Assembly (NCBI RefSeq): GCF_016918735.1
Contig: NZ_JAFFPR010000037.1
Coordinates: 71,958 to 135,957 of the forward strand
Direction of reading: 5' to 3'
Source of the DNA: Leptospira abararensis
GTDB lineage: Bacteria > Spirochaetota > Leptospiria > Leptospirales > Leptospiraceae
DNA length: 64,000 nucleotides
How positions within the stretch are numbered: position 1 is the stretch's first letter; the number at the start of each line of letters is the position of its first letter. A program made the translations under genes and the position numbers. Positions 55,428 to 63,368 of the stretch are shown one piece after another. The notes under the pieces were generated by a model that worked only from the letters and a program-made list of their open reading frames with translations, was not told the origin of the DNA and did no database searches.

Positions 55428-55452
55428 AGGATAGGCCGGATGCGCCTATCCT
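55428..55452 (+). promoter_or_regulatory. Hairpin with the start codon in its loop
   Basis: AGGATAGG pairs with CCTATCCT (eight pairs) around a nine-base loop that holds the ATG of the gene at 55440. The ribosome binding site GAGG lies in the 5' side of the stem, so the hairpin could hide the start site and reduce translation unless opened. No known riboswitch is recognised. Confidence 0.4.
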
Positions 55453-56726
55453 TCAATTTCCTCGTTTTAACTTTATTCTGTATCCAATGTACAAGTATCG
55501 CCAAACGACAGGAATACGAAGACTCCCTCCGAGCCTACAAAAAAGCCAATCTTGAAAAAGCGCTCGAATACCTCCCTACCGAAGAACGAAAAGGATTTAT
55601 TGCAGTCCTCGAACGTGCTCATTTAGGATTTCTCAAAGGGGGAAGTGATTACAAACACCTAGAAAGGATTGCGGAGGAAAGTAAGGAACGCCTTCGTTTC
55701 AGTGCCAGCCGTTCTCTAAAGTCTTTTTTCTATATGGAAACCGAAGAAGGATACTATGCCTCCGAAGCAGAAATCATCTACCTACACATCCTTCTTGGCC
55801 TATACTATGTAAGAGCTGGTGATTATGAAAAGGGAAAAATCCAAGCGCGTTATGCGGGAAATCTCCTCAGCGGAGAATGGAGTGCCGAAGGACAGTTTGA
55901 TGACCCCACCTTACGTCTATTACTTGCCTCACTTTGGTTATCTACAGGTTCTGTCGAAGAAGCTCGAGTAGACTTTCGAAAAGCAAGCCAACTAAAACCC
56001 CAATCTGCCGCCCTTAGAGCCATGGCCAATGAAAGGTATAATCCAGAAGGCGAATTCATTCTAATCTTTGGAGGCCCCGGTGCAGAACCAGAGATGGATC
56101 CTTCTGCCCACTTAAACTTTATCCGGGGCTTACGAAATCTAAAATTCCGCCAAACTGGAAAACAATCCCAACTAACATTAACAGATGAATCCGGAAAAAC
56201 CCCTCTCATTTTAGAAAAAGACACCCTAGGTTGGTATGAACGCCACCTCATCCGTGACAATGAAATCTCGGAACTCATCCAAGACTCTAAATACTTCCAA
56301 CTAGTCTCTGCCTCCGCCCTAAAAGAAGGAACCAAGGGGACAGTAAAAGTCACAGGGGCGATCCTTGCCAGTACTGCCATTGTGGCAGTGGGTGCTGGGA
56401 TTGTTTACGGTGGAGCTGAAATTCAATCGAGTGAATTGTCAGGAATTGGAATCGCTATCATGATCGCCGGTTTCAAACTGGGCGCAGAATGGATTGAGAC
56501 ATCCTATGATGATGCAAGAAGGAATATCCGAAAAGACTTAGATATTTCTGACGAATACCGTTATGTTCGATTTTTTCCTGAATATGTTTGGTTGGGAAAA
56601 TCCAAGTCGACACTCAGTAACCCCAAACTAACAATGAATCAAGAAACGCTACCCTATTCTTTAAGCCCAGCGATGGGGAGGATTAAAGTTCGTTTTGGGT
56701 TTTTCCCAGACAATCAAAGACCATAA
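55440..56726 (+). CDS. Lipoprotein, COG3014-like
   Basis: The 428-residue protein has a lipoprotein signal (LVLTLFCIQC, Cys near 17) followed by a TPR-like helical part (about 30-200, YYVRAGDYEKGKIQARYAGN), an extended region around 215-285, and a hydrophobic glycine-rich segment (about 305-330, AILASTAIVAVGAGIVYGG). The C-terminal part is charged. The layout fits COG3014 lipoproteins, which neighbour LpoB in other bacteria, and here the next gene, convergent with a 13-base overlap, looks like LpoB. Translation may be limited by a hairpin at the start codon. Confidence 0.7.
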   Translation: MRLSFNFLVLTLFCIQCTSIAKRQEYEDSLRAYKKANLEKALEYLPTEERKGFIAVLERAHLGFLKGGSDYKHLERIAEESKERLRFSASRSLKSFFYMETEEGYYASEAEIIYLHILLGLYYVRAGDYEKGKIQARYAGNLLSGEWSAEGQFDDPTLRLLLASLWLSTGSVEEARVDFRKASQLKPQSAALRAMANERYNPEGEFILIFGGPGAEPEMDPSAHLNFIRGLRNLKFRQTGKQSQLTLTDESGKTPLILEKDTLGWYERHLIRDNEISELIQDSKYFQLVSASALKEGTKGTVKVTGAILASTAIVAVGAGIVYGGAEIQSSELSGIGIAIMIAGFKLGAEWIETSYDDARRNIRKDLDISDEYRYVRFFPEYVWLGKSKSTLSNPKLTMNQETLPYSLSPAMGRIKVRFGFFPDNQRP

Positions 56727-57277
56727 CCTTCCACCCGACTTGTTTTTAAAAAGTTTGTTTGTTCTGACCAAACAATTTGGTTTGTTTCCAAACTCACAAG
56801 AAAAAGTGTAACGGTGATGTATTGGATGCGTGACCCCGCTTCATAATTCACAACCTCATTGATCTCTCCTTTAATTTTATGAGAAGGAGACTTAAATTTC
56901 CCAACCGCCAAACGTGAATCAGCTGACACCATCCCTGTTTTTCCAAAGGCCATTTCCGTGGTCGCCTCTTCTCTGATGGATGTATCCACAAAAGGGACCT
57001 TATCTTTTGTGAGTTGGTTCAAAATTTCATTGGTGATGAGTTTGGTATCAATATGTTCTGAAGTAGAATTCTGCAGAGATTTCCATTCCAAATACCCGGT
57101 CTTCAAATCAGTTTTATAATATTTTGATAAAGAATGGCTCATGTTCCGAACCGTCTCTTTGACTTCTACCACCCCCCACTGTTTGGTGGCCTTGGCATTG
57201 TCTGTTTTTTGATAGGAAACGGTAGAGCAGCTAACAAAAAAATATGAGAGGAAGAGAGAAGTGAATAAAATGCGCAT
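56714..57277 (-). CDS. Lipoprotein, LpoB (penicillin-binding protein activator)-like
   Basis: The 187-residue protein has a lipoprotein signal (MRILFTSLFLSYFFVSC, Cys at 17), then a domain with the LpoB pattern (KLITNEILNQLTKDKVPFVD, MSHSLSKYYKT, VGKFKSPSHKIKGEINEVV, ITVTLFLVSLETNQIVWSEQ). LpoB activates PBP1b in E. coli; whether this one does is unknown. A TTG at 57313 would extend it, but the ATG at 57275-57277 gives a good signal. It is convergent with the COG3014-like gene and overlaps it by 13 bases. Confidence 0.7.
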   Translation of the reverse strand: MRILFTSLFLSYFFVSCSTVSYQKTDNAKATKQWGVVEVKETVRNMSHSLSKYYKTDLKTGYLEWKSLQNSTSEHIDTKLITNEILNQLTKDKVPFVDTSIREEATTEMAFGKTGMVSADSRLAVGKFKSPSHKIKGEINEVVNYEAGSRIQYITVTLFLVSLETNQIVWSEQTNFLKTSRVEGYGL

Positions 57278-57336
57278 TAGGAAGAGTTTGGTGGGGGTTC
57301 GGGAGTTTGGCAAGAAAGAATGTGTGGGTAGTGTAC

Positions 57337-57360
57337 TCCCCGCCCGATTCAGGGTGGGGA
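57337..57360. repeat. GC-rich hairpin in a noncoding region
   Basis: TCCCCGCCC pairs with GGGTGGGGA (nine pairs, one G-U) around the loop GATTCA. This lies in the 426-base region without a gene between 57278 and 57703 and is far richer in GC than the surroundings. It may be part of a dispersed repeat; copies cannot be counted here. Confidence 0.4.
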
Positions 57361-57489
57361 ACTAGACCCGCCACCCAATGAGTCTCCTTTACCACGAACC
57401 CACAAAATTTGCCATCCCAATCCCAATCTTCAGATATTTTTTAGAAAAATGTTCATACTTTTGCTTTGTTTCCATTTCCTTTTTTAGCG

Positions 57490-57625
57490 CCTCCACTCCG
57501 TTAGTGGACAGAACTCTCATCTATACGGACCGGGCCACTGCGGGGTCCGCATTCGCTCCCGTCCTCCGACGGTTCCCGCCGAAGGACCAAGCCCTCCGGT
57601 CCCTGGCGCGAAGAATCCCATCGTA
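57490..57625. repeat. GC-rich, hairpin-rich noncoding element
   Basis: This stretch is much richer in G and C than the average and contains nested hairpins: CCACT with AGTGG near 57493-57507, CGGAC with GTCCG near 57526-57549, and GTCCT with AGGAC near 57561-57587. The open frame across it (57378-57626) has a codon use unlike the genes around it and no good start, so it is not called a gene. It looks like an inserted repeat of the REP or small-mobile-element type. Confidence 0.4.
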
Positions 57626-57703
57626 ATTTCAAAATTTGACAGTCTCCGGTCAAAATATTGTCTTGAAACTTTCCCTTCTTCCTCCAAACTTCTGGATTAA
57701 CTT

Positions 57704-58081
57704 ATGGGTAAATTTTTAATTCGATTCAGCTTTTTTCTCATCCTCCTCGCCATTCTGTTTGCGGGTTACACTTGGCTTACACTCCAATGGAGTTACTCCG
57801 AAGGAGACCGTGCAGGATACATCCAAAAACTTTCCAAAAAGGGTTGGATCTGCAAAACTTGGGAAGGGGAAATGGCCCTTGTCACCATGCCAGGGACTAT
57901 GACAGAAAAATTTTATTTCAGCATTCGGGATGAAGCCATTGCAGAACAATTGAATGGATCCATTGGCAAACGAGTGGTTTTAGAATACGAAGAACACGTG
58001 GGAGTACCTTTCAGTTGCTTTGCCGAAACTAGTTACTTTGTAACTGGTGTAAAAACCGTCCAAGAAGTGCCCCCTCTCTAA
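57704..58081 (+). CDS. Single-pass membrane protein, unknown
   Basis: The 125-residue protein has an N-terminal membrane helix (about 7-24, RFSFFLILLAILFAGYTW) and an extracytoplasmic domain of about 95 residues with two cysteines (C49 in WICKTWEG and C105 in VPFSCFAET) that could form a disulfide. The middle includes GEMALVTMPGTMTEKFYFSI. The family is not recognised, though short proteins with this layout are widely conserved. A start ATG at 57704 is clear. Confidence 0.7.
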   Translation: MGKFLIRFSFFLILLAILFAGYTWLTLQWSYSEGDRAGYIQKLSKKGWICKTWEGEMALVTMPGTMTEKFYFSIRDEAIAEQLNGSIGKRVVLEYEEHVGVPFSCFAETSYFVTGVKTVQEVPPL

Positions 58082-58383
58082 GTTTTTCTTCTATCGATTG
58101 ATCTAGATGTTTCTTCGAAATGTCTAGATTGGCTGGTCTTTTACAATTCGAGTAGCAAGCTTCCAATCGTGCTTTCTTCGTTCTCCATTACCAAATTTCC
58201 TTTCTCTCTTCACTTCCTCCCAAAAATCCATCGTTTTCGAATTCACATAAACCCCGCCTGGCTTCCCTGTAAAATCCCCCTCCACTTAGTCCCAACGGTG
58301 ACTTTCTATTTCCAGTCCCTTGAAAAGGATGGGTTGGACCGAATTTAACTTTACAAATTATTGCTATACGTATAACTAGTATC
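58082..58383. other. Intergenic region before the RadA-like/PolB operon
   Basis: The 302 bases hold no convincing gene; the minus-strand frame at 58188-58418 runs into the next gene and has no ribosome binding site. A possible promoter for the gene at 58384 is TTTACA (58350-58355) with TATAAC (58371-58376), 15 bases apart. The same area has a ten-base palindrome (TATACGTATA). A LexA box (TTTG N5 CAAA) was sought and not found. Confidence 0.4.
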
Positions 58384-58989
58384 ATGATGCTTGCGGAACA
58401 AACCCAGATTTCAACCAATGTCTACGAACCCATCCAAAATTGGAACCAGAGAGACCTTGGACTCCTCACGGGAGAAAGGGGGATGTACAGGCTCGCTCAT
58501 TTTTGGCAATATGCCATGGTTTGTTCGGGATTTCAGGTTTTCAATTTGGACTGCGCCATTCGCTTCAACCCCTTCACCATCGCTGAAGAAACACGAAAAC
58601 AAAATTTAGCACCAGAACCATTTTTAGAACAAATCCGAATCCAAAGAGCATTCACCCCCTATCAGATCTTAGATGCACTCAAAAACATCCTTACCTTAAA
58701 AGAAGAAAATACCATTTACTTTTTGTTAGCTCCTTGCAAACAATTTTTAGATGGTGATGTCAAAGATGATGAAGGTTTGTTTTTATTAAACTTGATGTTA
58801 GGTTTTATTGAAAAATTCCCCGGTCAAAATGTTCCCCTACTCATCATTGAATCTTGGACCTATTCACATAAAAACTTTCAAATCTTTTTTCCTAAACTAC
58901 TACGTGCCACACAAAATCTATGGGAACTAAAGATGGACAAAGGTCTCTCTCGCATTCGTACAAGAAAAACTTCAATCACAGGAATTTAA
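58384..58989 (+). CDS. RadA/RecA-like protein with degenerate P-loop
   Basis: The 201-residue protein has the spacing of a RadA/RecA core. TGERGMYRLAHFWQYAMVCS (29-48) lies where the P-loop should be (GxxGxGKT) but has no Lys or Thr; NLDCAIRFNPFTI (54-66) and IRIQRAFTPYQILDAL (84-99) match the IDTEGTFRPERI and ARAFN regions of RadA. Thus the fold is likely kept but ATP binding lost. It is the first gene of a three-gene plus-strand operon with a small protein and a family B DNA polymerase, so it probably serves as a polymerase partner. It shares the idea of ImuA in mutasomes, but relation to ImuA is not shown. Confidence 0.72.
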   Translation: MMLAEQTQISTNVYEPIQNWNQRDLGLLTGERGMYRLAHFWQYAMVCSGFQVFNLDCAIRFNPFTIAEETRKQNLAPEPFLEQIRIQRAFTPYQILDALKNILTLKEENTIYFLLAPCKQFLDGDVKDDEGLFLLNLMLGFIEKFPGQNVPLLIIESWTYSHKNFQIFFPKLLRATQNLWELKMDKGLSRIRTRKTSITGI

Positions 58990-58990
58990 C

Positions 58991-59248
58991 ATGGGAAGAA
59001 CCATTGCGCCCTATTCTCGCCAGATGTTACAAATCGAAGAAAATCTATCAGACTTTCGAAGATCTCTTCGCAAATCCGACCAAGAGATCTATGATGATCT
59101 GATCCGAACTGCCAAGTTACAAGTACAAGCCGGTGTGATGGCATCCCTACCCTATCCCATTGATTCCATGATACTTTCCATGCTCATAGAAACAAAAAAA
59201 GAAATTAACGAATTAAAGAAAAGTCTGACAAAAATTCCAGACAAGTAA
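58991..59248 (+). CDS. Small protein in the RadA-like/PolB operon
   Basis: The 85-residue protein begins one base after the RadA-like gene stop and ends 19 bases before the polymerase gene. It is helical throughout, with LQIEENLSDFRRSLRKSDQ near the start and a coiled-coil-like end (LIETKKEINELKKSLTKIPD). No family is recognised. The tight position in the operon suggests it bridges or regulates the two other proteins. Confidence 0.7.
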   Translation: MGRTIAPYSRQMLQIEENLSDFRRSLRKSDQEIYDDLIRTAKLQVQAGVMASLPYPIDSMILSMLIETKKEINELKKSLTKIPDK

Positions 59249-59267
59249 ACCCAATCCTCCCAATGTT

Positions 59268-61565
59268 ATGGAAACGTTCCAAGGTTACTTGTTTGATATC
59301 TACCACTCCGAACAAAAAATCTATCTCTGGATAAAGTCAGACTCTGGAGAACTCCGATTATTTTTTGATGAATTTTATCCCACAATTTATGTAAATGCCG
59401 AACCTAGTATTCTACAAAAAATAGTAAAACGGTTTTATGAACTAGATGCATTGGCAGAAATACCAACCTTCACAGAGAAATGCCTCTTCTATGAAAATAA
59501 AACCATCTCGGTCCTGAAGTTAATCATTTCCAAACCACAACTCCTACCAAAGATCACAAACAAACTCTTTCACTTATATGGTAAATATGATATCTACCAT
59601 TCGGATATAGAAATTTCCACAGGTTATATGGTGGAAAAGGGTATTTATCCCCTTGCCTACATAGAAGTGAATTATGAAACAACAAAAAACAATCTCAATC
59701 GAATCAGGACCATTCGATCTTTTACAGATATCGAAGAGATGGACTACAAAATTCCAGACTTAAGCAAGGTATCACTCTATTTAGAAAAAAGCCATAGAAT
59801 CCCCTTTTCAAACAATGCACTGATAGTAAAAACAAATTCCGATTTATATAGAATCCCAACTGGTGATTCTAGCCAACTCATCCATCAGCTAAATTCAATC
59901 TTCAGAAAATATGATCCAGATATAGTTCTCACCACTTACGGTGACCAAGTTCTATTTCCAAATATTTTTAAAGCTTCCCAGGAAAGCCACATACCAACAG
60001 AATTTGATCGGGACAAAACAAGCACAATACGACGTTCCATCCAAACAAAGGGCACTAGTTTCAATACATACGGAACGATAGTCTACCGAGCGCCCTCTTA
60101 CCCACTCTTCGGAAGATGGCATATAGATTCCAGAAATGGTTTTGTTTATAAAGAAGCGGATCTTATGGGAATCATAGAACTCTCTCGTATTTCTCGTTTA
60201 CCCATCCAAAAGATGGCAAGGGCTTCCACAGGAAAAGCACTTACCTACATCGAAGTAGATGTAGCTTTACGAATGAACTACTTAGTGCCTTGGCAAAAAA
60301 GTGCTTTAGAAGCGCCAAAGACCGCCTTAGATCTGCTAAATGCAGATAAAGGAGGACTCGTTTTTCAAGCAGATATTCAAAATGGATTTGCACTGGAAAA
60401 CGTAGCCCAATTAGATTTTTCGCAAATGTATCCCAAAGTGATGGTCTTACACAATATATCTCCAGAAACAATCAACTGTCTCTGTTGCACAAACGATCCA
60501 ACAACAGAAAAAGTGCCCTCACTCGGATACCGAATTTGTAACAAAAGAAAGGGAATAGTTTCCGTTGCACTTGCTCATATTGTAGATCGGAGGAATTATT
60601 ACAAAAAACAATGTAAAGATAGCAATCGTCCCAACATATCAGAAATAGACCAAAAACAATCTAGCTTAAAATGGATGCTCGTTACCTCATTCGGTTATTT
60701 GGGTTACCGAAATGCAAAATTTGGAAAACTAGAAAGTCATGAATCAGTCACTGCCTTTGGAAGAGAAAAATTACTCATCGCCAAAGAAACAGCAGAAAAC
60801 TATGGATACAACCTAATACACGCCATTACCGATTGTATTTTTATACAAAAAAAAGATAAGTCCCCTATCGATAAAAAACATCTCGAAGAAGTTTGCCAAA
60901 CAATCAAACAGAAAACAAAAATAGGAATGGAAATCGAAGGCACCTTCTCTTGGTTATGTTTTCCCCCTTCTACCACAGATGAAAAAATGCCAGTTGCTAA
61001 TCGTTATATGGGAAGATTTATAGAAGGAAGTTTCAAAGGACGAGGAATCATCCAAAGACGAAAAGACTTTCCTACATACATAAAAGCCGCACAAAACGAA
61101 ATGATTGAGTGGATGTGTCAATTTGAAACAATAGAAGAAATGAAAATACGTGAAGGAGAGATTTTAAAAATATTCAAAAAACATGATATATTACTTTCTT
61201 CTGGAAATCTAAACTGGAGGGAACTGCTCATACAAAGGTCAACCTCTCAAGACCCAGAAGACTATAGCGTTGACGCACCCAGCGCAGTCGCAGTCAAAGA
61301 TTTACTCGAAATGGGCGTTCGAGTCCAAGCAGGAGAAAAGGTCCGATACTTAGTCGTAAACAAAAAATCAGACCGAAAAGGAGAAAGATACAAAACAGAA
61401 GAAAGAATCGAAAATAAAGTTACTCCAAAAATCATAAGATATGACAAAAGCTATTACAGAAAACTGCTCCTTACATCATTAAAAGAAATCTGGGCGGCCT
61501 TTGCAAGCTTCAAAGATTTCGATGAATTAATAAGCGACGAACAACGATTACCCTTTCCAATTTAG
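59268..61565 (+). CDS. Family B DNA polymerase, bacterial clade, exonuclease site eroded
   Basis: The 765-residue protein follows the PolB pattern. Motif A is LDFSQMYPK with D383; motif B is SLKWMLVTSFGYLGYRN with K468; motif C is HAITDCIF with D522, where the first Asp of the usual DTD is Ile, as I recall for a bacterial PolB group. The exonuclease domain (about 170-310) lacks the ExoI D-x-E pair; KYDPDIVLTTYG (214-225) marks the ExoII region, with the usual N and D not both kept. So it is probably a polymerase without proofreading. A role in translesion or repair synthesis is inferred from these changes and from the RadA-like partner. Confidence 0.85.
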   Translation: METFQGYLFDIYHSEQKIYLWIKSDSGELRLFFDEFYPTIYVNAEPSILQKIVKRFYELDALAEIPTFTEKCLFYENKTISVLKLIISKPQLLPKITNKLFHLYGKYDIYHSDIEISTGYMVEKGIYPLAYIEVNYETTKNNLNRIRTIRSFTDIEEMDYKIPDLSKVSLYLEKSHRIPFSNNALIVKTNSDLYRIPTGDSSQLIHQLNSIFRKYDPDIVLTTYGDQVLFPNIFKASQESHIPTEFDRDKTSTIRRSIQTKGTSFNTYGTIVYRAPSYPLFGRWHIDSRNGFVYKEADLMGIIELSRISRLPIQKMARASTGKALTYIEVDVALRMNYLVPWQKSALEAPKTALDLLNADKGGLVFQADIQNGFALENVAQLDFSQMYPKVMVLHNISPETINCLCCTNDPTTEKVPSLGYRICNKRKGIVSVALAHIVDRRNYYKKQCKDSNRPNISEIDQKQSSLKWMLVTSFGYLGYRNAKFGKLESHESVTAFGREKLLIAKETAENYGYNLIHAITDCIFIQKKDKSPIDKKHLEEVCQTIKQKTKIGMEIEGTFSWLCFPPSTTDEKMPVANRYMGRFIEGSFKGRGIIQRRKDFPTYIKAAQNEMIEWMCQFETIEEMKIREGEILKIFKKHDILLSSGNLNWRELLIQRSTSQDPEDYSVDAPSAVAVKDLLEMGVRVQAGEKVRYLVVNKKSDRKGERYKTEERIENKVTPKIIRYDKSYYRKLLLTSLKEIWAAFASFKDFDELISDEQRLPFPI

Positions 61566-62084
61566 AAATTAAATAAAACAGAAATCCAAATTTATTCATA
61601 TATTCGATTTTTCTTTTATTGCATCGAAGCCAAAAAAAATGTCCAAAATTCGAATAAAAAATACATGTTATACGAGAATTTCTAAGACCTACTCAAAAAA
61701 CGTTTGCCCAATCTTAGATACAAAAAAGACTCATATTCGTTTTTCCGCCAATGGGACTCAGGGGGCGAAGCTATGCCTACAACCATCTTAAACCCGTAAA
61801 TCATCTTGATGCAGAAAAAAGGAAAGCCTCAATTATGTCTCATAAAAATCACAACACAACTAAAGGCAAAAAATCAACCAAATCTGAATGATAAACGAAT
61901 AGCTTATAAGCACAAAGAAGAATAGGAAAACTGCTAAACGATTAAAAACCTGATACGGCCTAACTATACGAGCAACAAAAAACCTATCAAAAAAATCAAA
62001 AGAATCGTAATGCAATAAGTCTATCAAATAATAGCAATTACTCGCGCAACAGAAAGAGTTCGTTATGCGTAATCCAAGGAAACA
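61566..62084. other. Noncoding A/T-rich region between the polymerase and the cassette region
   Basis: No gene of credible length or codon use is seen in these 519 bases. The sequence is rich in A, with short repeats of A tracts. At the end (62057-62075) stands a 19-base sequence repeated at 62932-62950, a boundary of the cassette region. A GCCTAAC at 61958-61964 could be an older R'' core of an attC site, but the rest does not pair well. It may be a decayed cassette. Confidence 0.4.
62057..62075 (+). repeat. Right half of an attC-like site (19-base direct repeat)
   Basis: This 19-base sequence (AGTTCGTTATGCGTAATCC) is identical to 62932-62950 and contains the R'-like core GTTATGC at 62062-62068. 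It marks the left border of the cassette that holds the gene at 62085. The distance between the copies is 875 bases, one cassette. Confidence 0.65.
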
Positions 62085-62765
62085 ATGACTGATACATATA
62101 GCTTTTTTAGATACTCATTGCCAGGAATTGTATTCATGATTGAAACAATTATTTGTCTATTAATTATAGATAAATCAAAGTTTATATGTCTATTTAATCA
62201 TTCACTGATTTCAAATATAAACTCAACTGTCTTTCTTGCCATAATTACATTTTTCACAATAGGTATAGGATATATATTCACAATATTTTATAGAGTTTTC
62301 CCTTGGTTTAAGTTAAATTATTATGAATTTTTATGTTTAGTAAGAGACAAAGAAATATATAACTTCGACAATATATCACCGACTCTTTTAACCAAAGGTA
62401 AATTAGATTTCAAAGAAAACGGTTGGATCATAACTTCCGCACTTTGGTATGAGAGAGCCGAATCATCTAATGAAATTAAGGGAGCAAAAGAAAGGTCACA
62501 GAGTCTTGCAAATTTGTTACATTCTGCTGCTGCTTCTATGTTTGGATCTATCTTCACTTTATTAGTAGTAATTATTTTTACTGTTACCATTTGCAAATTT
62601 TCAATATCTCTATTTTGGGGAAATCTTTTGGCTATTATTCTAATCTTAATCCATTCAGTTATATTTTGTGGAGCGAGGAAAACGATGAGATTATTCACGG
62701 AATTTGTTCTTTGGAATGCTTTAAAAAATGATAAGAATACCCGCCCTTTCGAAAAATTGATCTAG
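62085..62765 (+). CDS. Cassette-borne membrane protein of unknown function
   Basis: The 226-residue protein has four likely membrane helices (about 11-28, 44-68, 153-173 and 178-197) with a soluble stretch between the second and third. Family unknown. It lies between two attC-like half sites, 10 bases after the left border and 12 bases before the next attC, exactly as a one-gene integron cassette. A/T-rich codon use (many TTT, ATA) differs from the core genes. It carries no recognised resistance or toxin motif. Confidence 0.7.
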   Translation: MTDTYSFFRYSLPGIVFMIETIICLLIIDKSKFICLFNHSLISNINSTVFLAIITFFTIGIGYIFTIFYRVFPWFKLNYYEFLCLVRDKEIYNFDNISPTLLTKGKLDFKENGWIITSALWYERAESSNEIKGAKERSQSLANLLHSAAASMFGSIFTLLVVIIFTVTICKFSISLFWGNLLAIILILIHSVIFCGARKTMRLFTEFVLWNALKNDKNTRPFEKLI

Positions 62766-62777
62766 CCACCTTGGACT

Positions 62778-62945
62778 ACGCATAACAGCAACTAACCGCT
62801 TCGCTTCGGGACGAGCCCTCGCTCGGGCTGCGCCACATAGGCTTCTGGCACTCCTCTTGCTTACGCAAGCGTCGTTCCAGTCCCTAACGTCCCGTTTCCG
62901 GGACTCAGGGCCAGCCTACGTCGGTTAGTCTAGTTCGTTATGCGT
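62778..62945 (+). repeat. attC-like recombination site (cassette boundary)
   Basis: The ends form a nine-base perfect inverted repeat, ACGCATAAC (62778-62786) with GTTATGCGT (62937-62945), and a second arm, ACTAACCG (62791-62798) with CGGTTAGT (62922-62929). Between them is a GC-rich, self-complementary spacer of about 120 bases (for example CGAGCCCTCGCTCGGGCTGC). This is the R''-L''-L'-R' plan of integron attC sites. The core GTTATGC differs from the consensus GTTRRRY at one base, and the site is long (168 bases). Confidence 0.75.
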
Positions 62946-63023
62946 AATCCCTATAAACTAATTTTTAGTCTATATCGACTATTTTTTAGTTGATATCTAG
63001 GAATATACTAGTATCCCTTACTC

Positions 63024-63368
63024 ATGATACTTGATGGCATATTTGGAAATAAAACAGCATCCAGAGTTCTTCTACATTTATTCCATTACAATGAAATTCA
63101 TTCCGCTGCAATAGCTAATGATTATCAACTCGCTCCTACACCAATCAGACTACAACTGGAACGTTTCGAAAAAGCAGGTATTCTAGTCGCAAAAAATGTT
63201 GGGAGAACTAGAGTCTTTTCATTTAATCAAAAATCTCCTTTTGTCAAACCTATAAAGGCTATCTTAGAGATTTTTTATAATTCATTAACAATAGAAGAAA
63301 AAGAAAATATATTTTCAGAAAGAAGAAGACCAAGACAAAAAGGGAAACCAGTATATGGAAGAACCTAA
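63024..63368 (+). CDS. Winged-helix DNA-binding protein, likely antitoxin
   Basis: The 114-residue protein has a winged-helix fold (about 8-75: ASRVLLHLFHYNEIHSAAIA, then APTPIRLQLERFEKAGILVA and VGRTRVFSFN), as in ArsR-type regulators and antitoxins that neighbour nucleotidyltransferases. The C-terminal 40 residues are helical and basic. The downstream nucleotidyltransferase gene overlaps it by 14 bases, so translation is coupled. The pair lies in an attC-bounded cassette. An antitoxin role is inferred. Confidence 0.75.
   Translation: MILDGIFGNKTASRVLLHLFHYNEIHSAAIANDYQLAPTPIRLQLERFEKAGILVAKNVGRTRVFSFNQKSPFVKPIKAILEIFYNSLTIEEKENIFSERRRPRQKGKPVYGRT

Noticed and set aside
57378..57626. An 82-codon plus-strand open frame.
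   Set aside because: It crosses the GC-rich hairpin block, lacks a ribosome binding site and has codon use unlike the surrounding genes.
58321..58383. A LexA (SOS) box before the RadA-like/PolB operon.
   Set aside because: The Leptospira-type TTTG N5 CAAA sequence is not present; only unrelated short palindromes are seen.
61958..62068. A full attC site upstream of the first cassette with GCCTAAC as its left core.
   Set aside because: GCCTAAC fits the consensus and the length would be normal, but the inner arms do not pair, so only the right half is annotated.
63004..63009. A sigma-70 promoter (TTGATA with TATACT) before the winged-helix gene.
   Set aside because: The two elements are only eight bases apart, too close for a functional pair.
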